Shown in pieces: positions 29,889-39,298 of a DNA stretch of 64,000 nt. The stretch's first letter is position 1; the number at the start of each line of letters is the position of its first letter. The notes below the pieces were generated by a model, which saw only the letters and a program-made list of their open reading frames with translations, was not told the origin of the DNA and made no database searches. The stretch is from Microbacterium allomyrinae (GTDB taxonomy: Bacteria > Actinomycetota > Actinomycetes > Actinomycetales > Microbacteriaceae). The position numbers and the translations under genes were made by a program. The stretch is taken from positions 124,001 through 188,000 of the forward strand of contig NZ_JAGTTN010000005.1 of NCBI RefSeq assembly GCF_020682705.1. The letters run 5' to 3'.

Positions 29889-31093
29889 CGGGTGGTCCTT
29901 TCCGGGCGGACGGCCGTGCGGACGGCGTCCTCGAGGTGTCGGAGGCGGGCGCTCAGCGCGACGAGGTCGGCGTCGCTGCGGGGGATGTCGTCGATGAGGA
30001 TGCCGCGCACCGCGCCGGCGTCGAGCCCGGTGCGGCCCGCGGCGGCGTCGGCGATCTCGGGCGCCGATGCGCCCGGCCCGAGTCCGAGCAGGCGCGCGAG
30101 GCGGCCGAGTGCGCCGATGCGCAACTGGTCCGCAGCATGCAGGGCGTCGCCCGATCGGGCGTACAGCCGCGCCCTGCCCTCGGTCGTCTCGGAAGCGCGC
30201 ACCGTCACGGGCAGCCGCTCCGCGACGAGGGGACCGAACCGGCGGCCGCGCCAGATTCCGGCGGCGACGCCGGCGATCAGCAGCAGCACGATCACCGGAC
30301 TCACCCAGGGGGGAGTGAGCTCCCCCAGCGAACGGTTCGCATCGGCGAGGTCCGTGTCGCCGACGCCGGGCACGTACCAGACGACGAGCGGATGCCGCCC
30401 CATGAGGTTCACCGCGAGGGCGGCGTTGCCGTCCTCGGCGAGGTGCTCATTCGTGAAGAGCACCCGCGTGTCGATGGCGGTGACGCGACCGTCACCGTGG
30501 TGCGGGCCGGTCACGAGACCGTGCGCGCCGTCGGACTCGTAGCACGCGGTGACCGCGGACGAACCGCTCGCCGAGTACAGCGCACCGGGTGCGATCGCGC
30601 CGGACCGCTCGGCATCCGCCATTGCGCAGCCGGGCTGCACGGCGCGGCCCGCCGCGACGCCGGACGGCTGCGTTCCGGGCAGGAAGAGGTCGAGGGTGCG
30701 CGCCCTCGGCTCCAGCAGCACCACGTCGGCGGCGCCCTCGGCGAGGGCGCGGATCGCGTCGTCCGAGAGGGCGGGGGCATCGGGCATCACGAGGGTCGCG
30801 GGGCCCTGGGCGAGGGCGTCGGTCGCAGCCGTCCGGTCGCGCACGGTCACGACCTCGATCCCGTGGTCGCGGAGGATCTCGGCGAGCGCCCGCGTGCCGG
30901 CCGGACCCGCGGAGCCAGGATCGAGGGCGCCGCGTTCGGCCCACTGGTTCGCGGCGGAGATCGCCGCGCCGATGCCGCCGACGATGAGCAGAGCGAGTGC
31001 GATCGCGATCCATGCCGCGACGCGGCGGCCGCGCCGGGGCCTGGTGTCTTCAGAGGCGGTGGATGCCGCACCCAGACCGCTCACGCGTGGCAC
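29885..31093 (-). CDS. DUF4350 domain-containing protein
   Basis: A 402-residue membrane-anchored protein. A positively charged N-terminus precedes a membrane helix at about 27-47 (AAWIAIALALLIVGGIGAAI). An extracytoplasmic DUF4350 domain follows (GTRALAEILRDHGIEVVTVR opening), then a second helix near 270 (PPWVSPVIVLLLIAGVAAGI) and a cytoplasmic C-terminus. It is a constant neighbour of MoxR/DUF58/DUF4129 in Actinobacteria; no activity is known. Start is one of two nearby GTG codons (31093 or 31084). A 136-bp spacer with a hairpin separates it from the DUF4129 gene upstream. Confidence 0.82.
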   Translation of the reverse strand: MPRVSGLGAASTASEDTRPRRGRRVAAWIAIALALLIVGGIGAAISAANQWAERGALDPGSAGPAGTRALAEILRDHGIEVVTVRDRTAATDALAQGPATLVMPDAPALSDDAIRALAEGAADVVLLEPRARTLDLFLPGTQPSGVAAGRAVQPGCAMADAERSGAIAPGALYSASGSSAVTACYESDGAHGLVTGPHHGDGRVTAIDTRVLFTNEHLAEDGNAALAVNLMGRHPLVVWYVPGVGDTDLADANRSLGELTPPWVSPVIVLLLIAGVAAGIWRGRRFGPLVAERLPVTVRASETTEGRARLYARSGDALHAADQLRIGALGRLARLLGLGPGASAPEIADAAAGRTGLDAGAVRGILIDDIPRSDADLVALSARLRHLEDAVRTAVRPERTTR

Positions 31094-31132
31094 CGACCCT
31101 CAGCTCTGATGTGGGCTGACGTTTTCTGTTTC

Positions 31133-31154
31133 GGCGCCACCGATCCGTGGCGCC
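31133..31154. repeat. Inverted repeat in the DUF4129-DUF4350 spacer
   Basis: GGCGCCAC and GTGGCGCC are perfect 8-bp arms around CGATCC. A T-rich run (GTTTTCTGTTT) precedes it on the plus strand, so on the transcribed minus strand no T tract follows. It may be a processing or attenuation hairpin. Confidence 0.4.
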
Positions 31155-31191
31155 ACAGCAGAAGACTGCAGCCGCAGCGATGTGACCGCGC

Positions 31192-31221
31192 GCCGAGGCG
31201 GGCGGGGCCGAGGCGGGCGGG
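31192..31221. repeat. Tandem duplication of a 15-mer
   Basis: GCCGAGGCGGGCGGG is repeated twice without interruption just downstream of the DUF4129 stop. It looks like simple slippage. Confidence 0.6.
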
Positions 31222-31229
31222 GCGTGAAC

Positions 31230-31925
31230 TCACGGCGCCATCACCGGCTCGATCCCCGACGCCTCAGCGGGGTGGGCCGTGGTCACGGCGTCATCGGTGT
31301 CCGCGACGAGCCGGTACAGTTCCTGCGTGCCGGGGCGACGAAGGTAGCGGACATCGTCGAATGCGTCGGCAGACCGTTCGAGCTGCCCGGCCAGTGCGGG
31401 AAACACCCGGCCGGCGGCTCTCGCAAACGCGTGCACCGTCGTACCCGGCGGCGGGTCGACGACCCCGCGCTCGAGGCAGCCGCGTGCGACCGCGCGGAAC
31501 CGCAGCACGATGGCGGCCTCCCATTCGGCGGCCCGCGCATGGGCGCTGGCGGCAGAGCGCAGCTGCGCCGCGGAGCGATGCTCCGACTCGCCGAAGAGCA
31601 GGGGAGACGCGCCGGCGGCCCGTCGCGTCGAGCGCGGCATGCCCCACACCAGGAACGCCGCGACGATGATGACGACCACGACGATCGCGGCCACGAGCGC
31701 GATGGCCGAGCCCCATCCCGGCGAGATCTCGGGAGAGAAGAGGGATTGGAAGAAGTCCCCGACGGCCCGTGCGATGCGGTCGAACGGCGTGGGCTCGGCG
31801 ATGTCGTACACCGGGTCGGAGAGCTCCTGCTCGGCCCACTCACGTGCCTCGTCACCGTCCGGCGTGAGCGGCGGCACGGCGCCGGTCGCGCGGGCGAACA
31901 CGACGACGAGCGGGGTCAGGCCCAC
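31230..31925 (-). CDS. DUF4129 domain-containing protein
   Basis: About 231 residues. Extracytoplasmic VPPLTPDGDEAREWAEQELS, then a membrane helix (SAIALVAAIVVVVIIVAAFL) and a cytoplasmic DUF4129 domain with RSAASAHARAAEWEAAIVLR and RYLRRPGTQELYRLVADTDD. Members are linked to MoxR/transglutaminase-like clusters and have no known enzymatic role. The start is uncertain: the GTG at 31925 overlaps the upstream gene by ten bases and supplies a short hydrophobic lead, while a GTG about 15 codons later, at V-P-P-L-T-P, is also possible. Confidence 0.75.
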   Translation of the reverse strand: MGLTPLVVVFARATGAVPPLTPDGDEAREWAEQELSDPVYDIAEPTPFDRIARAVGDFFQSLFSPEISPGWGSAIALVAAIVVVVIIVAAFLVWGMPRSTRRAAGASPLLFGESEHRSAAQLRSAASAHARAAEWEAAIVLRFRAVARGCLERGVVDPPPGTTVHAFARAAGRVFPALAGQLERSADAFDDVRYLRRPGTQELYRLVADTDDAVTTAHPAEASGIEPVMAP

Positions 31926-33277
31926 GGCGACTGTCGGTCGGCGCCGTCGGATGCCCCGCCAGGCGCGGTCCAGGTCGTCGGTGACGGCTCGTCCGACACG
32001 AGGGCCGGTGCCGATGCCGGCGCGGTCGCGGTGGGCGAGGGCGGCGCCACGGGGTATTCGGGTCGCACCGGCGCATATCCGGCCGGGTACGGCGGCTGTG
32101 ACGCGGGGTGACCGTGCTGAGCGGCATGAGGGCCCGGGTACTGTGCCGGCGCCGCGGCCGGGTAGGGCGGCTGACCGGCGGCAGGATAGGGAGAGCCGGG
32201 GCCACCGTACCCGCCTGCCGGCCAGCCACGTGCCGGGGCGGCGCGTCCGATGTGCTCGCGGTAGGGGTCGGCGAGGGCAGTCGCCCCGGCGTCCCGCCGC
32301 TCGACGTAGCCCAGCAGATCGAGATCGAGCCCCTCTCGGCGCATGCGGCAGTCGATGTAGATGATCGACGTAGCCGTCGCCTGCACCACCACGGCCACGG
32401 ACTGCAGCAGCAGCGTGAGCACCTGGGTGAGCAGCGCCGTCGCGATCACGCCGATGATCGCACTCGGCTCGGGGTCGCCGGTCGGCGCGATGATCGTCGT
32501 GAGTCCCATCGAGAGGAAGCTGAAGGGCAGGCTCACCACCTGCGCGACGGCACCGAAGATGAGCGAGATCACGAGGATGATCCCCAGTGCGGGCCAGAAG
32601 CGTCCGCGGGTCAGTGTCCACGAGCGCGACACCGCCTGCAGGATCGTCGCGTGCTCGACGATGATCGCCGCCGGAGCGAGAAGCAGCTTGATCTGCAGCC
32701 ACCACGCCAAGGGAATGGCGGCAAGGATGAGCAGGATCGTGAGCACGATCGCGGCCGGCAGTGCCGCGACACCGATGGCCACGACGCCGATCGCCACGAC
32801 TGCGACGATCGCGACGACGGCGAGGACCACGAGCAGCGAGTACCCGATCAGGCGCCAGGCGACGGGGCGGAGCTGTCGCCACAGCGCTCCGAGCGTCAGC
32901 TTCTCGGCGACGGCGGCATGTGTCACCTCGACGACGACGATGCCCTGGACGATGATGCTGAGCGCGCCGGCGACAAGGCCCAGCACGATGCCGGCGATGG
33001 CCGTGACGGCGATCGAGCCGGCCATCACGGTGTCGTACTCGTCGGTGCCGGGCCGCAGAGTGTCGAGACGTGAGAAGGAGGCCCACATGACAGCGAGGAC
33101 GGCGCCGAGCACGACCAGATAGGCGAGCGTCTGCACGATCAATGCGAACCCCAGCAGGACGCGGGGGTTCTGGCGCAGAGCGGCGAACGATCGGCCCAGG
33201 ATCGTGCCGAACCCCAGCGGATGAAGCGGGATGATCCCGGGGCGCGAGGCGGGTGTCCATGCCGGGTAGGCGGTCAC
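31916..33277 (-). CDS. Membrane protein with glycerophosphoryl diester phosphodiesterase membrane domain
   Basis: A 453-residue protein with about six to eight long hydrophobic segments between residues 45 and 320, rich in Val/Ala/Ile. The stretch ILQAVSRSWTLTRGRFWPAL is the recognisable core of the GPDPase membrane-domain family, which here has no catalytic phosphodiesterase domain attached. The C-terminal 120 residues are a Pro/Gly/Ala/Tyr-rich cytoplasmic tail with repeated PYPA motifs (AAGQPPYPAAAPAQYPGP). The GTG at 33277 is preceded by GGAGAGGGG; an earlier in-frame ATG would add 14 charged residues. It starts the leftward DUF58/MoxR cluster, divergent from mtrA. Confidence 0.8.
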   Translation of the reverse strand: MTAYPAWTPASRPGIIPLHPLGFGTILGRSFAALRQNPRVLLGFALIVQTLAYLVVLGAVLAVMWASFSRLDTLRPGTDEYDTVMAGSIAVTAIAGIVLGLVAGALSIIVQGIVVVEVTHAAVAEKLTLGALWRQLRPVAWRLIGYSLLVVLAVVAIVAVVAIGVVAIGVAALPAAIVLTILLILAAIPLAWWLQIKLLLAPAAIIVEHATILQAVSRSWTLTRGRFWPALGIILVISLIFGAVAQVVSLPFSFLSMGLTTIIAPTGDPEPSAIIGVIATALLTQVLTLLLQSVAVVVQATATSIIYIDCRMRREGLDLDLLGYVERRDAGATALADPYREHIGRAAPARGWPAGGYGGPGSPYPAAGQPPYPAAAPAQYPGPHAAQHGHPASQPPYPAGYAPVRPEYPVAPPSPTATAPASAPALVSDEPSPTTWTAPGGASDGADRQSPWA

Positions 33278-33515
33278 GCCGGTCCCCTCTCCGTCGATTC
33301 TCCGTCGAACCTCCCGCACGATCCATGCGTGCGGCCGAGCGGCGGTATGGTCGAACTCCTATCGTTTCATATCGCTCGGATGCCTCGACCCGCATATCGG
33401 CAGTGTCACGGCTTCAATGAGGCCTGCGCCCAGGTGGTGTCGACTACTCTGTGGGGAGCGCATGGGGACGGCGTGTTCCGTCGTCATGCCGAGCGAAAAG
33501 GAACGAACGCGCGCG

Positions 33516-34196
33516 ATGACTTCACGGATCCTGGTGGTCGACGACGACACCGCCCTTGCCGAGATGATCGGCATCGTGCTGCGCACGGAGGGGTTCGACA
33601 CGGTGTTCTGCGCGGATGGAGCGCAGGCGGTCGATGCGTGGCGCACCGAACGGCCCGAACTGATCCTCCTGGACCTCATGCTCCCGGGCATGGACGGGAT
33701 CGAGATCTGCACCCGCATCCGCGCCGAATCCGGCATCCCGATCATCATGCTCACCGCGCGCACCGACACGGCCGACGTCGTGAAGGGCCTCGAGTCGGGC
33801 GCCGACGACTACATCGTCAAGCCGTTCAACCCGAAGGAGCTCGTCGCGCGCATCCGCACGCGGCTGCGCCCGGCCAGCCAGCCCGGCAACGACACACTGC
33901 GCATCGGCGATCTCACCGTCGACGTCGCGGCTCACGAGGTCCGTCGCGGCGAGGCGCCGATCCCGCTGACCCCTCTCGAGTTCGAGCTGCTCGTCGCCCT
34001 CGCCTCGAAGCCGCAGCAGGTGTTCTCGCGCGAGATGCTGCTCGAGCAGGTCTGGGGCTACCACTACAAGGCCGACACGCGCCTCGTGAACGTGCACGTG
34101 CAGCGGCTGCGCGCCAAGGTCGAGCAGGACCCCGACAATCCCAGGATCGTCACGACGGTGCGCGGCGTCGGGTATCGCGCCGGCGCCGCCGTGTGA
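33516..34196 (+). CDS. mtrA: Response regulator MtrA
   Basis: An OmpR/PhoB-family response regulator of 226 residues. The receiver domain has the acidic pocket D9-D10, phosphoacceptor Asp53 in LILLDLMLPGMDG, Thr in IIMLTARTD and Lys in DYIVKPF. The winged-helix effector ends VTTVRGVGYRAG. In mycobacteria MtrA controls cell-wall, division and resuscitation genes and is essential. AAAAGGAACG upstream supports the ATG at 33516 over longer in-frame starts. It is followed after 7 bp by its sensor kinase gene and then lpqB, the standard actinobacterial operon. Confidence 0.97.
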   Translation: MTSRILVVDDDTALAEMIGIVLRTEGFDTVFCADGAQAVDAWRTERPELILLDLMLPGMDGIEICTRIRAESGIPIIMLTARTDTADVVKGLESGADDYIVKPFNPKELVARIRTRLRPASQPGNDTLRIGDLTVDVAAHEVRRGEAPIPLTPLEFELLVALASKPQQVFSREMLLEQVWGYHYKADTRLVNVHVQRLRAKVEQDPDNPRIVTTVRGVGYRAGAAV

Positions 34197-34203
34197 GGCA
34201 GCC

Positions 34204-35946
34204 GTGCCCGCACCCGCCACAGGGGTCGTGGCCACCGGGATCACCGCGACCCGCACCCCGCTGACCGGATGGCGTCTGTGGCGCGCGTGGCCGGGCAACC
34301 TGGCGAGTCTGTGGCGCCGGTCGCTGCGCTTCCGTACGCTCCTGGTGACCATCGCGCTCACCGCGGTCGCCGTGACCGTGGCGTGCGTGCTGATGGCGCT
34401 ATGGATCCAGAACGACCTGTTCGCCTCGCGGCGCGAGCAGGTGCTCGACGATGCGGCGCAGGCGCGCGCCGCCGCCCAGACCACGCTCGACGCTGCGGTG
34501 CAGAGCGACGGCGTCCAGCTGCAGAACGTGATGACGCTGGCCAACGGCACCCTGACGGATCGGTCTGCGAGCGACCTCATCGCCGTCTTCCGCATCGGGC
34601 CGCCGGTGCCCGGCGCCCCGCAGGACTTCAGCACCTATGTCGGTGGATTCGACACTCTGCTGACCGAGGGCATGCGCGAGCGGGTGCGTGAGAACCCCGA
34701 CCAGCAGATCTGGCAGTCCGTCGCGCTGCCGACCGCGGATGGCGACACCGTGCCCGGAATCATGGTCGGCCAGCAGCTCTCGGTGGAGGGTGTGGCGTCG
34801 TATGAGCTCTATCTCGGGTACGACCTCTCCAACGCGCCCCAGACCCTCGGCTTCGTGCAGGGCACGCTCTGGATCGTCGGGATCGGGCTGGTGCTGCTCA
34901 TCGGTGGCATCGCGTGGTTCGTGCTGCGCTCGGTCACCACCCCGATCAGCGAGGCCGCCGACACCAGCGCCAAGCTCGCCTCCGGTGAGCTGGGCGTGAG
35001 GCTCCCCGTGCGCGGCGAGGACGAGCTGGCGACCCTCGGCCGATCCTTCAACGCGATGGCCGACAGCATCGAATCCCAGATCAAGGAGCTCGCCGATCTG
35101 TCGCTCGTGCAGCAGCGCTTCGTGTCGGATGTCTCGCACGAGCTGCGCACTCCGCTGACGACGATCCGCCTGGCCGCCGACATGATCAACGACCAGCGCG
35201 ATGATTTCGACCCGGCCACGGCGCGCGCGGCCGAGCTGCTCAACGCCCAGGTGCAGCGCTTCGAGACGCTCCTCACCGATCTGCTGGAGATCAGCCGCTA
35301 CGACGCCGGATCCGTGCAGCTGGAGCTCGAGCCCACCAGCCTCGCCCATCTCGCCGAGGACGTGATCGGCTCGATGCAGCAGCTCGCGGAGCAGCACGGG
35401 ACCGACGTGCGGCTCGTAGCCCCGGGAGGGTATTCCCCGGTCGACATGGATCCCCGACGCGTGCGACGCGTGGTGCGCAACCTCCTCGGCAACGCCATCG
35501 AGCACGGCGAGGGCCGGCCGATCGTGGTCACGGTCGACAGTGACCAGCAGGCCGTCGCCCTGGGAGTGCGGGACTTCGGCCTCGGCATGAAGCCCGAGGA
35601 CGCCGAACGCGTCTTCGACCGGTTCTGGCGCGCCGATCCCTCGCGTACGCGCACCATCGGCGGCACGGGGCTGGGCCTGTCGATCGCACTCGGCGATGCG
35701 AAGCTGCACGGCGGTGAACTCGCGGTCTGGTCCGAGCTCGGCCGGGGCACGAACTTCGTCCTCACCCTGCCGCGCCAGAGCGCCCCTCTCACGGGCTCGC
35801 CGATCCCCGCCGATCCGGGCGACGACTCCATCGCCGCGGTCGATGACCTCGGCCTCACTCAGCCGATCCGCGTGCCCGATCCGGGCGCCCGTTCCGCCAC
35901 GGGCCATGCGAAGTCGGATGCCTCGGCGAAGGGCGGTGCATCATGA
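34204..35946 (+). CDS. mtrB: Sensor histidine kinase MtrB
   Basis: A 580-residue membrane kinase that phosphorylates MtrA. Membrane helices at about 46-66 and 222-243 flank a roughly 150-residue extracytoplasmic sensor region. Then come a HAMP domain (SVTTPISEAADTSAKLASGE), the HisKA box FVSDVSHELRTPL with His312, and an ATPase domain with NLLGNAIEHG (N box), DFGLGM and GGTGLGLSIA (G boxes). The C-terminus adds a polar tail of about 60 residues. It begins with GTG seven bases after mtrA. The stop overlaps lpqB by four bases, so kinase and lipoprotein are made together. Confidence 0.96.
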   Translation: MPAPATGVVATGITATRTPLTGWRLWRAWPGNLASLWRRSLRFRTLLVTIALTAVAVTVACVLMALWIQNDLFASRREQVLDDAAQARAAAQTTLDAAVQSDGVQLQNVMTLANGTLTDRSASDLIAVFRIGPPVPGAPQDFSTYVGGFDTLLTEGMRERVRENPDQQIWQSVALPTADGDTVPGIMVGQQLSVEGVASYELYLGYDLSNAPQTLGFVQGTLWIVGIGLVLLIGGIAWFVLRSVTTPISEAADTSAKLASGELGVRLPVRGEDELATLGRSFNAMADSIESQIKELADLSLVQQRFVSDVSHELRTPLTTIRLAADMINDQRDDFDPATARAAELLNAQVQRFETLLTDLLEISRYDAGSVQLELEPTSLAHLAEDVIGSMQQLAEQHGTDVRLVAPGGYSPVDMDPRRVRRVVRNLLGNAIEHGEGRPIVVTVDSDQQAVALGVRDFGLGMKPEDAERVFDRFWRADPSRTRTIGGTGLGLSIALGDAKLHGGELAVWSELGRGTNFVLTLPRQSAPLTGSPIPADPGDDSIAAVDDLGLTQPIRVPDPGARSATGHAKSDASAKGGAS

Positions 35947-37631
35947 CGCGCGCGCGCCGCATCCTGGCACTCCTTCTCGCGTTCGGCGCGCTCACGCTCA
36001 CCGCGTGTGCGGGCTTTCCCACCAGCGGGCCGATCAACTACGGGCACCGCACCGACGAGACCGCCGGCGAGTCGCAGAACGTCGCATTCCTGCCCGACCG
36101 GCCCGAGCCGGGCGCCACGCCCGCGCAGATCGTCGAGGGCTTCATCAATGCCGGCACCGGTCCGGGGGTCAACGGCGACTGGGCACGCGCGAGAGAGTTC
36201 CTGGCACCGGAACTGCAGGAGGCATGGGATCCCGACGCGAGCGTGACCGTGGACGTCTTCTCGGAGCGGATCTACACCGAAACCGCAGAGGGCACCGTCG
36301 ACTTCACCTTCGACGCGGTCGCATCCGTCGACGACCGCGGCGTCTACGAGCGAGCCGAGGTCGTCGAGCGCAAGCAGCCGTTCACCCTCGTGAAGCAGGC
36401 CGACGGCGAGTGGCGCATCACCGCCGCACCCGACGGCGTGGTCATCGACCGGGACCGATTCCCGAGCGTGTTCCACCGCTACTCCGTCATGTACTTCGAC
36501 CCGACGTGGGAGTACCTCGTGCCCGACGTCCGATGGTTCCAGACGGCGAAGGCGGCCACGAGCATCACGACTGCGCTGGTCAACGAGTTGCCGAGCGAGT
36601 GGCTCGCGGAATCGGTCGCCACCGGATTCCCGGAGAACGTGACAGCGGTGCCGTCGGTTCCGGTGTCGGACGACGACGTCGCACGCGTCGAGCTGTCCGA
36701 CAGCGCGCTCGCCGCAGACAGCGCCGCCCTCGATCGCATGCTCACGCAGCTCGAAGAGAGCCTCGCGTCTGCGGGAGTGGTCGATGTCGTCATGAGCGTC
36801 GGAGCCACGCCTCTCGCTGCCGAGCCGGTGGCGGTGCGCTCCACGCGCGTCCCCGGCGCACCGCTCGTTCTCGCCCAGGAGGAATTCGGATTCCTCACCG
36901 GGGGAGAGGTCGATCGAATCCCCGGACTGTCTCCGGTCGTCGAGAGCCTGGCACCCGTCGCGGTCCAGGTCGGCCCCGACCGTGATCTGGCCGCCGTGCG
37001 CCTCACGACCGGTGAGGTGGTGCGTGCCAGTGCCGACGGTTCCGCCGCGCAGACCCTCGACGTCCGCCCGGGGCTCATCGATCCGGCGATCGATCCATTC
37101 GGGGTCGTGTGGAGCGTGCCGCGCGACCAGCCCGGCGCGCTGTCCGCGTATCTTCCGTCGGGGGAGTCCGTGGCGGTCGCCGGCGCGTGGGCCGACGCCT
37201 CGTCGGTCACGGCGATGTCGATCTCCCGCGATGGCACCCGCCTGGCGGCGACGGTCACCGCGGGCGGGCGCACCGTGCTGTGGGTGGCCGGAGTCGTCCG
37301 TGAGGACGGCGTCCCGGTGCGGCTGAGCGAACCGATGCAGCTCGCGACGGTCGGTGGTCCTGGCATCGGCGTCACCTGGATCGATGACGTGACGATCGGC
37401 GTGCTGGCCACCGGCGAGAGTAGTGCGATCGTGCTCGAGCAGGTCGTGGGCGGCCCGACGTCGTCGACGTCCGCGTCGCCCGACATCACCTCGATCGCCG
37501 GAGGATCGGGCATCTCGAGCGTGAGGCTGCGCGCGAACGACGGCACGCTCTACGTCAAGCGCGGCACCACATGGCAGCCCAGTGCGACCGGCGTGAGCGT
37601 CCTCGCGACCCAGCAGGGCTCACCGCAGTAG
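35943..37631 (+). CDS. lpqB: Lipoprotein LpqB
   Basis: A 562-residue extracytoplasmic lipoprotein that modulates MtrB in mycobacteria. The signal peptide RILALLLAFGALTLTAC ends in a lipobox with Cys22. Then comes the GFPTSGPINYG opening and two GerMN-like modules (SITTALVNELPSEWLAESV), with a beta-propeller-like second half containing repeated D-G-T and S-A-D-G turns. The ATG is coupled to mtrB by ATGA. Length and order fit the family; nothing appears damaged. Confidence 0.95.
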   Translation: MTRARRILALLLAFGALTLTACAGFPTSGPINYGHRTDETAGESQNVAFLPDRPEPGATPAQIVEGFINAGTGPGVNGDWARAREFLAPELQEAWDPDASVTVDVFSERIYTETAEGTVDFTFDAVASVDDRGVYERAEVVERKQPFTLVKQADGEWRITAAPDGVVIDRDRFPSVFHRYSVMYFDPTWEYLVPDVRWFQTAKAATSITTALVNELPSEWLAESVATGFPENVTAVPSVPVSDDDVARVELSDSALAADSAALDRMLTQLEESLASAGVVDVVMSVGATPLAAEPVAVRSTRVPGAPLVLAQEEFGFLTGGEVDRIPGLSPVVESLAPVAVQVGPDRDLAAVRLTTGEVVRASADGSAAQTLDVRPGLIDPAIDPFGVVWSVPRDQPGALSAYLPSGESVAVAGAWADASSVTAMSISRDGTRLAATVTAGGRTVLWVAGVVREDGVPVRLSEPMQLATVGGPGIGVTWIDDVTIGVLATGESSAIVLEQVVGGPTSSTSASPDITSIAGGSGISSVRLRANDGTLYVKRGTTWQPSATGVSVLATQQGSPQ

Positions 37632-37744
37632 GCGCGTCGGGTGCCGAGACGGGCGTCTCCTCCCCAGATCGTGTGCTCGGCGGGTTCTGCACCGGAGCGC
37701 TCGAGCCGCCCCGGCGACGGAGCGTCATCGGTGACCGTGGACGG

Positions 37745-38500
37745 ATGTCAGGAGCCTTCTGGCCCGCGCTGCGGGCGACCTGCGTCGGGGCGATCGCCGA
37801 GGCGCTCGCTCTGGTGCTCCCGGTGCGCTGCGCGGGTTGCGATGAGCCGGATGTCGCCCTGTGCGAGCGGTGCGCCCTCGCGCTCGCGCCCGATCCGCGT
37901 CGGCGCACTCTCGATGCCCCGGGCGGGCCGGTCCCGGTGTGGAGCGGACTTCGATTCGAGGGTGTGGCTGCCCGAGTTCTCCGGGCCATCAAACAGGATG
38001 GTCGCACGGGACTGGCCAGGGCTCTCGCGCCGGCGCTCGCCGCCGCTCTCGACAGCGCCCTCGGCAGCGCCTTCCCCCGCACGCTCGATGGCGCGATGAG
38101 GCGGGAGAACGCATCCACGGTGCTCGTCGTTCCCATGCCCACGTCGGCGGCGGCGTTCCGGCGCCGAGGATTCCGGGTGCCCGATCTCATCGCCCGTCGC
38201 GCAGGAGTGCGGGTGCGCCCCCTGCTGCGTCACACCCGCCGTACCGGCGATCAGCGGGGTCTCGATCGCGACGGCCGACGGCGCAACGTGGCGGGAAGCC
38301 TCGGCGCGACGGATGCCGCGGGTCGGCGTGTGATCGTCGTCGACGATGTCATCACGACCGGCGCGAGCCTCGCCGAGGCCGTGCGAGCGCTGCGCGCCGG
38401 GGGAGCGGTGGTGATCGCCGTGGTGACGGTCGCGGCGACGCCGCGCCATCCACCGTGGCCCGGTGAACGCTCCGTGGACACATTCGAAACTCACACGTGA
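37745..38500 (+). CDS. comF: ComF-family phosphoribosyltransferase-like protein
   Basis: A 251-residue protein. The N-terminal zinc finger is CAGCDEPDVALCERC, and the C-terminal PRTase fold carries VIVVDDVITTGASLAEA, the PRPP-binding loop, and RRRGFRVPDL with the ComF-typical RGFN-like motif. In competent bacteria ComF aids DNA uptake, but in Actinobacteria it sits in the mtrAB-lpqB-hpf-secA region with no shown role. I chose the ATG at 37745 because earlier in-frame starts add 58 residues with no homology to the family; a 113-bp spacer separates it from lpqB. Confidence 0.88.
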   Translation: MSGAFWPALRATCVGAIAEALALVLPVRCAGCDEPDVALCERCALALAPDPRRRTLDAPGGPVPVWSGLRFEGVAARVLRAIKQDGRTGLARALAPALAAALDSALGSAFPRTLDGAMRRENASTVLVVPMPTSAAAFRRRGFRVPDLIARRAGVRVRPLLRHTRRTGDQRGLDRDGRRRNVAGSLGATDAAGRRVIVVDDVITTGASLAEAVRALRAGGAVVIAVVTVAATPRHPPWPGERSVDTFETHT

Positions 38501-38525
38501 CAGACCCCGGATGCGCGGCTACGGT
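38497..38525 (+). promoter_or_regulatory. Putative hpf promoter
   Basis: GTGACA (38497-38502) and TACGGT (38520-38525) are spaced by 17 bases, giving a leader of about 57 nt before the hpf ATG. The -35 overlaps the comF stop. Confidence 0.45.
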
Positions 38526-38588
38526 GGGGAGCACAAGGCGACTGATGGTCCGCCCTTGACCGGGAGGACCGGAACAAGGAGGTCAAGG

Positions 38589-39239
38589 ATGGAAACCAGC
38601 ATCGTCGGCGTGGGCGTGGGGATCACGGATCGATTCCGCAGTGTCGTCGAAGAGAAGGCCACCCGAATCGAGACCCTCGCGCCTCGCGCTCAGCGTGTCG
38701 AGATCAAGGTCACCCATCGCGCGTACCACAACGGGCGCATGGAAGACGAGACCGTCGAGCTCACCGTGAACGGCAAGGGGCCCGTCGTCCGGGCCGAGGC
38801 CACCGACGGCGATAAATTCACCGCCCTCGACCTCGCCGTCGACAAGCTGTGCGAACAGCTGCGTCGTGCGAAAGACAAGCGCGTCGATGCGCGCAACCAC
38901 CCTCGGGGCGCCAAGTATGAGAAAGAGACGGGAGCATTGCAGGGAATCGACCTGCAGCCCGCCTCCGTCGAAGTCCTCCGCGCCGTCGCAACAGGTGAGA
39001 TTCCGATCGTCACCGGCAACGAGGAAGAGGCTGACTACACGCCCGTCGTCATTCGGAGCAAGCAGTTCGATCCTGAATGGATGTCTGTCGAAGAGGCGGT
39101 CGACCGCATGGAGCTCGTCGGCCACGACTTCTTCCTGTTCATCGACGTGGGCAGCGATCACCCGAGTGTCGTGTACCGGCGCAAGGGCTGGGACTACGGC
39201 GTGATCGCGCTGTCGACCCAGGCTCAGCCCGCCGCGTAA
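38589..39239 (+). CDS. hpf: Ribosome hibernation-promoting factor, long form
   Basis: A 216-residue long-form HPF. The N-terminal domain (VGVGVGITDRFRSVVEEK through the LDLAVDKLCEQLRRAKDK helix) binds in the small-subunit decoding region. The C-terminal domain (VVIRSKQFDPEWMSVEEAVD, then GHDFFLFID and VVYRRKGWDYGVIAL) dimerises ribosomes into 100S particles in stationary phase. An unusually strong AAGGAGGTC lies seven bases before the ATG, the best ribosome binding site in the window, which fits a protein needed in high copy. It ends at a strong hairpin. Confidence 0.96.
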   Translation: METSIVGVGVGITDRFRSVVEEKATRIETLAPRAQRVEIKVTHRAYHNGRMEDETVELTVNGKGPVVRAEATDGDKFTALDLAVDKLCEQLRRAKDKRVDARNHPRGAKYEKETGALQGIDLQPASVEVLRAVATGEIPIVTGNEEEADYTPVVIRSKQFDPEWMSVEEAVDRMELVGHDFFLFIDVGSDHPSVVYRRKGWDYGVIALSTQAQPAA

Positions 39240-39255
39240 CGCAGCTCGCGAACCA

Positions 39256-39289
39256 CGGATGCCCCGGACCATGAGGTCCGGGGCATCCG
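39256..39289. terminator. Bidirectional terminator after hpf
   Basis: CGGATGCCCCGGACC and GGTCCGGGGCATCCG form a perfect 15-bp stem with loop ATGA between convergent genes. Only a weak T-containing run follows. Confidence 0.8.
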
Positions 39290-39298
39290 CCGTTCGTC

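Noticed and set aside
33405..33413. GTCACGGCT as an MtrA box upstream of mtrA
   Set aside because: It matches the MtrA recognition repeat only loosely and no second repeat at proper spacing was found.
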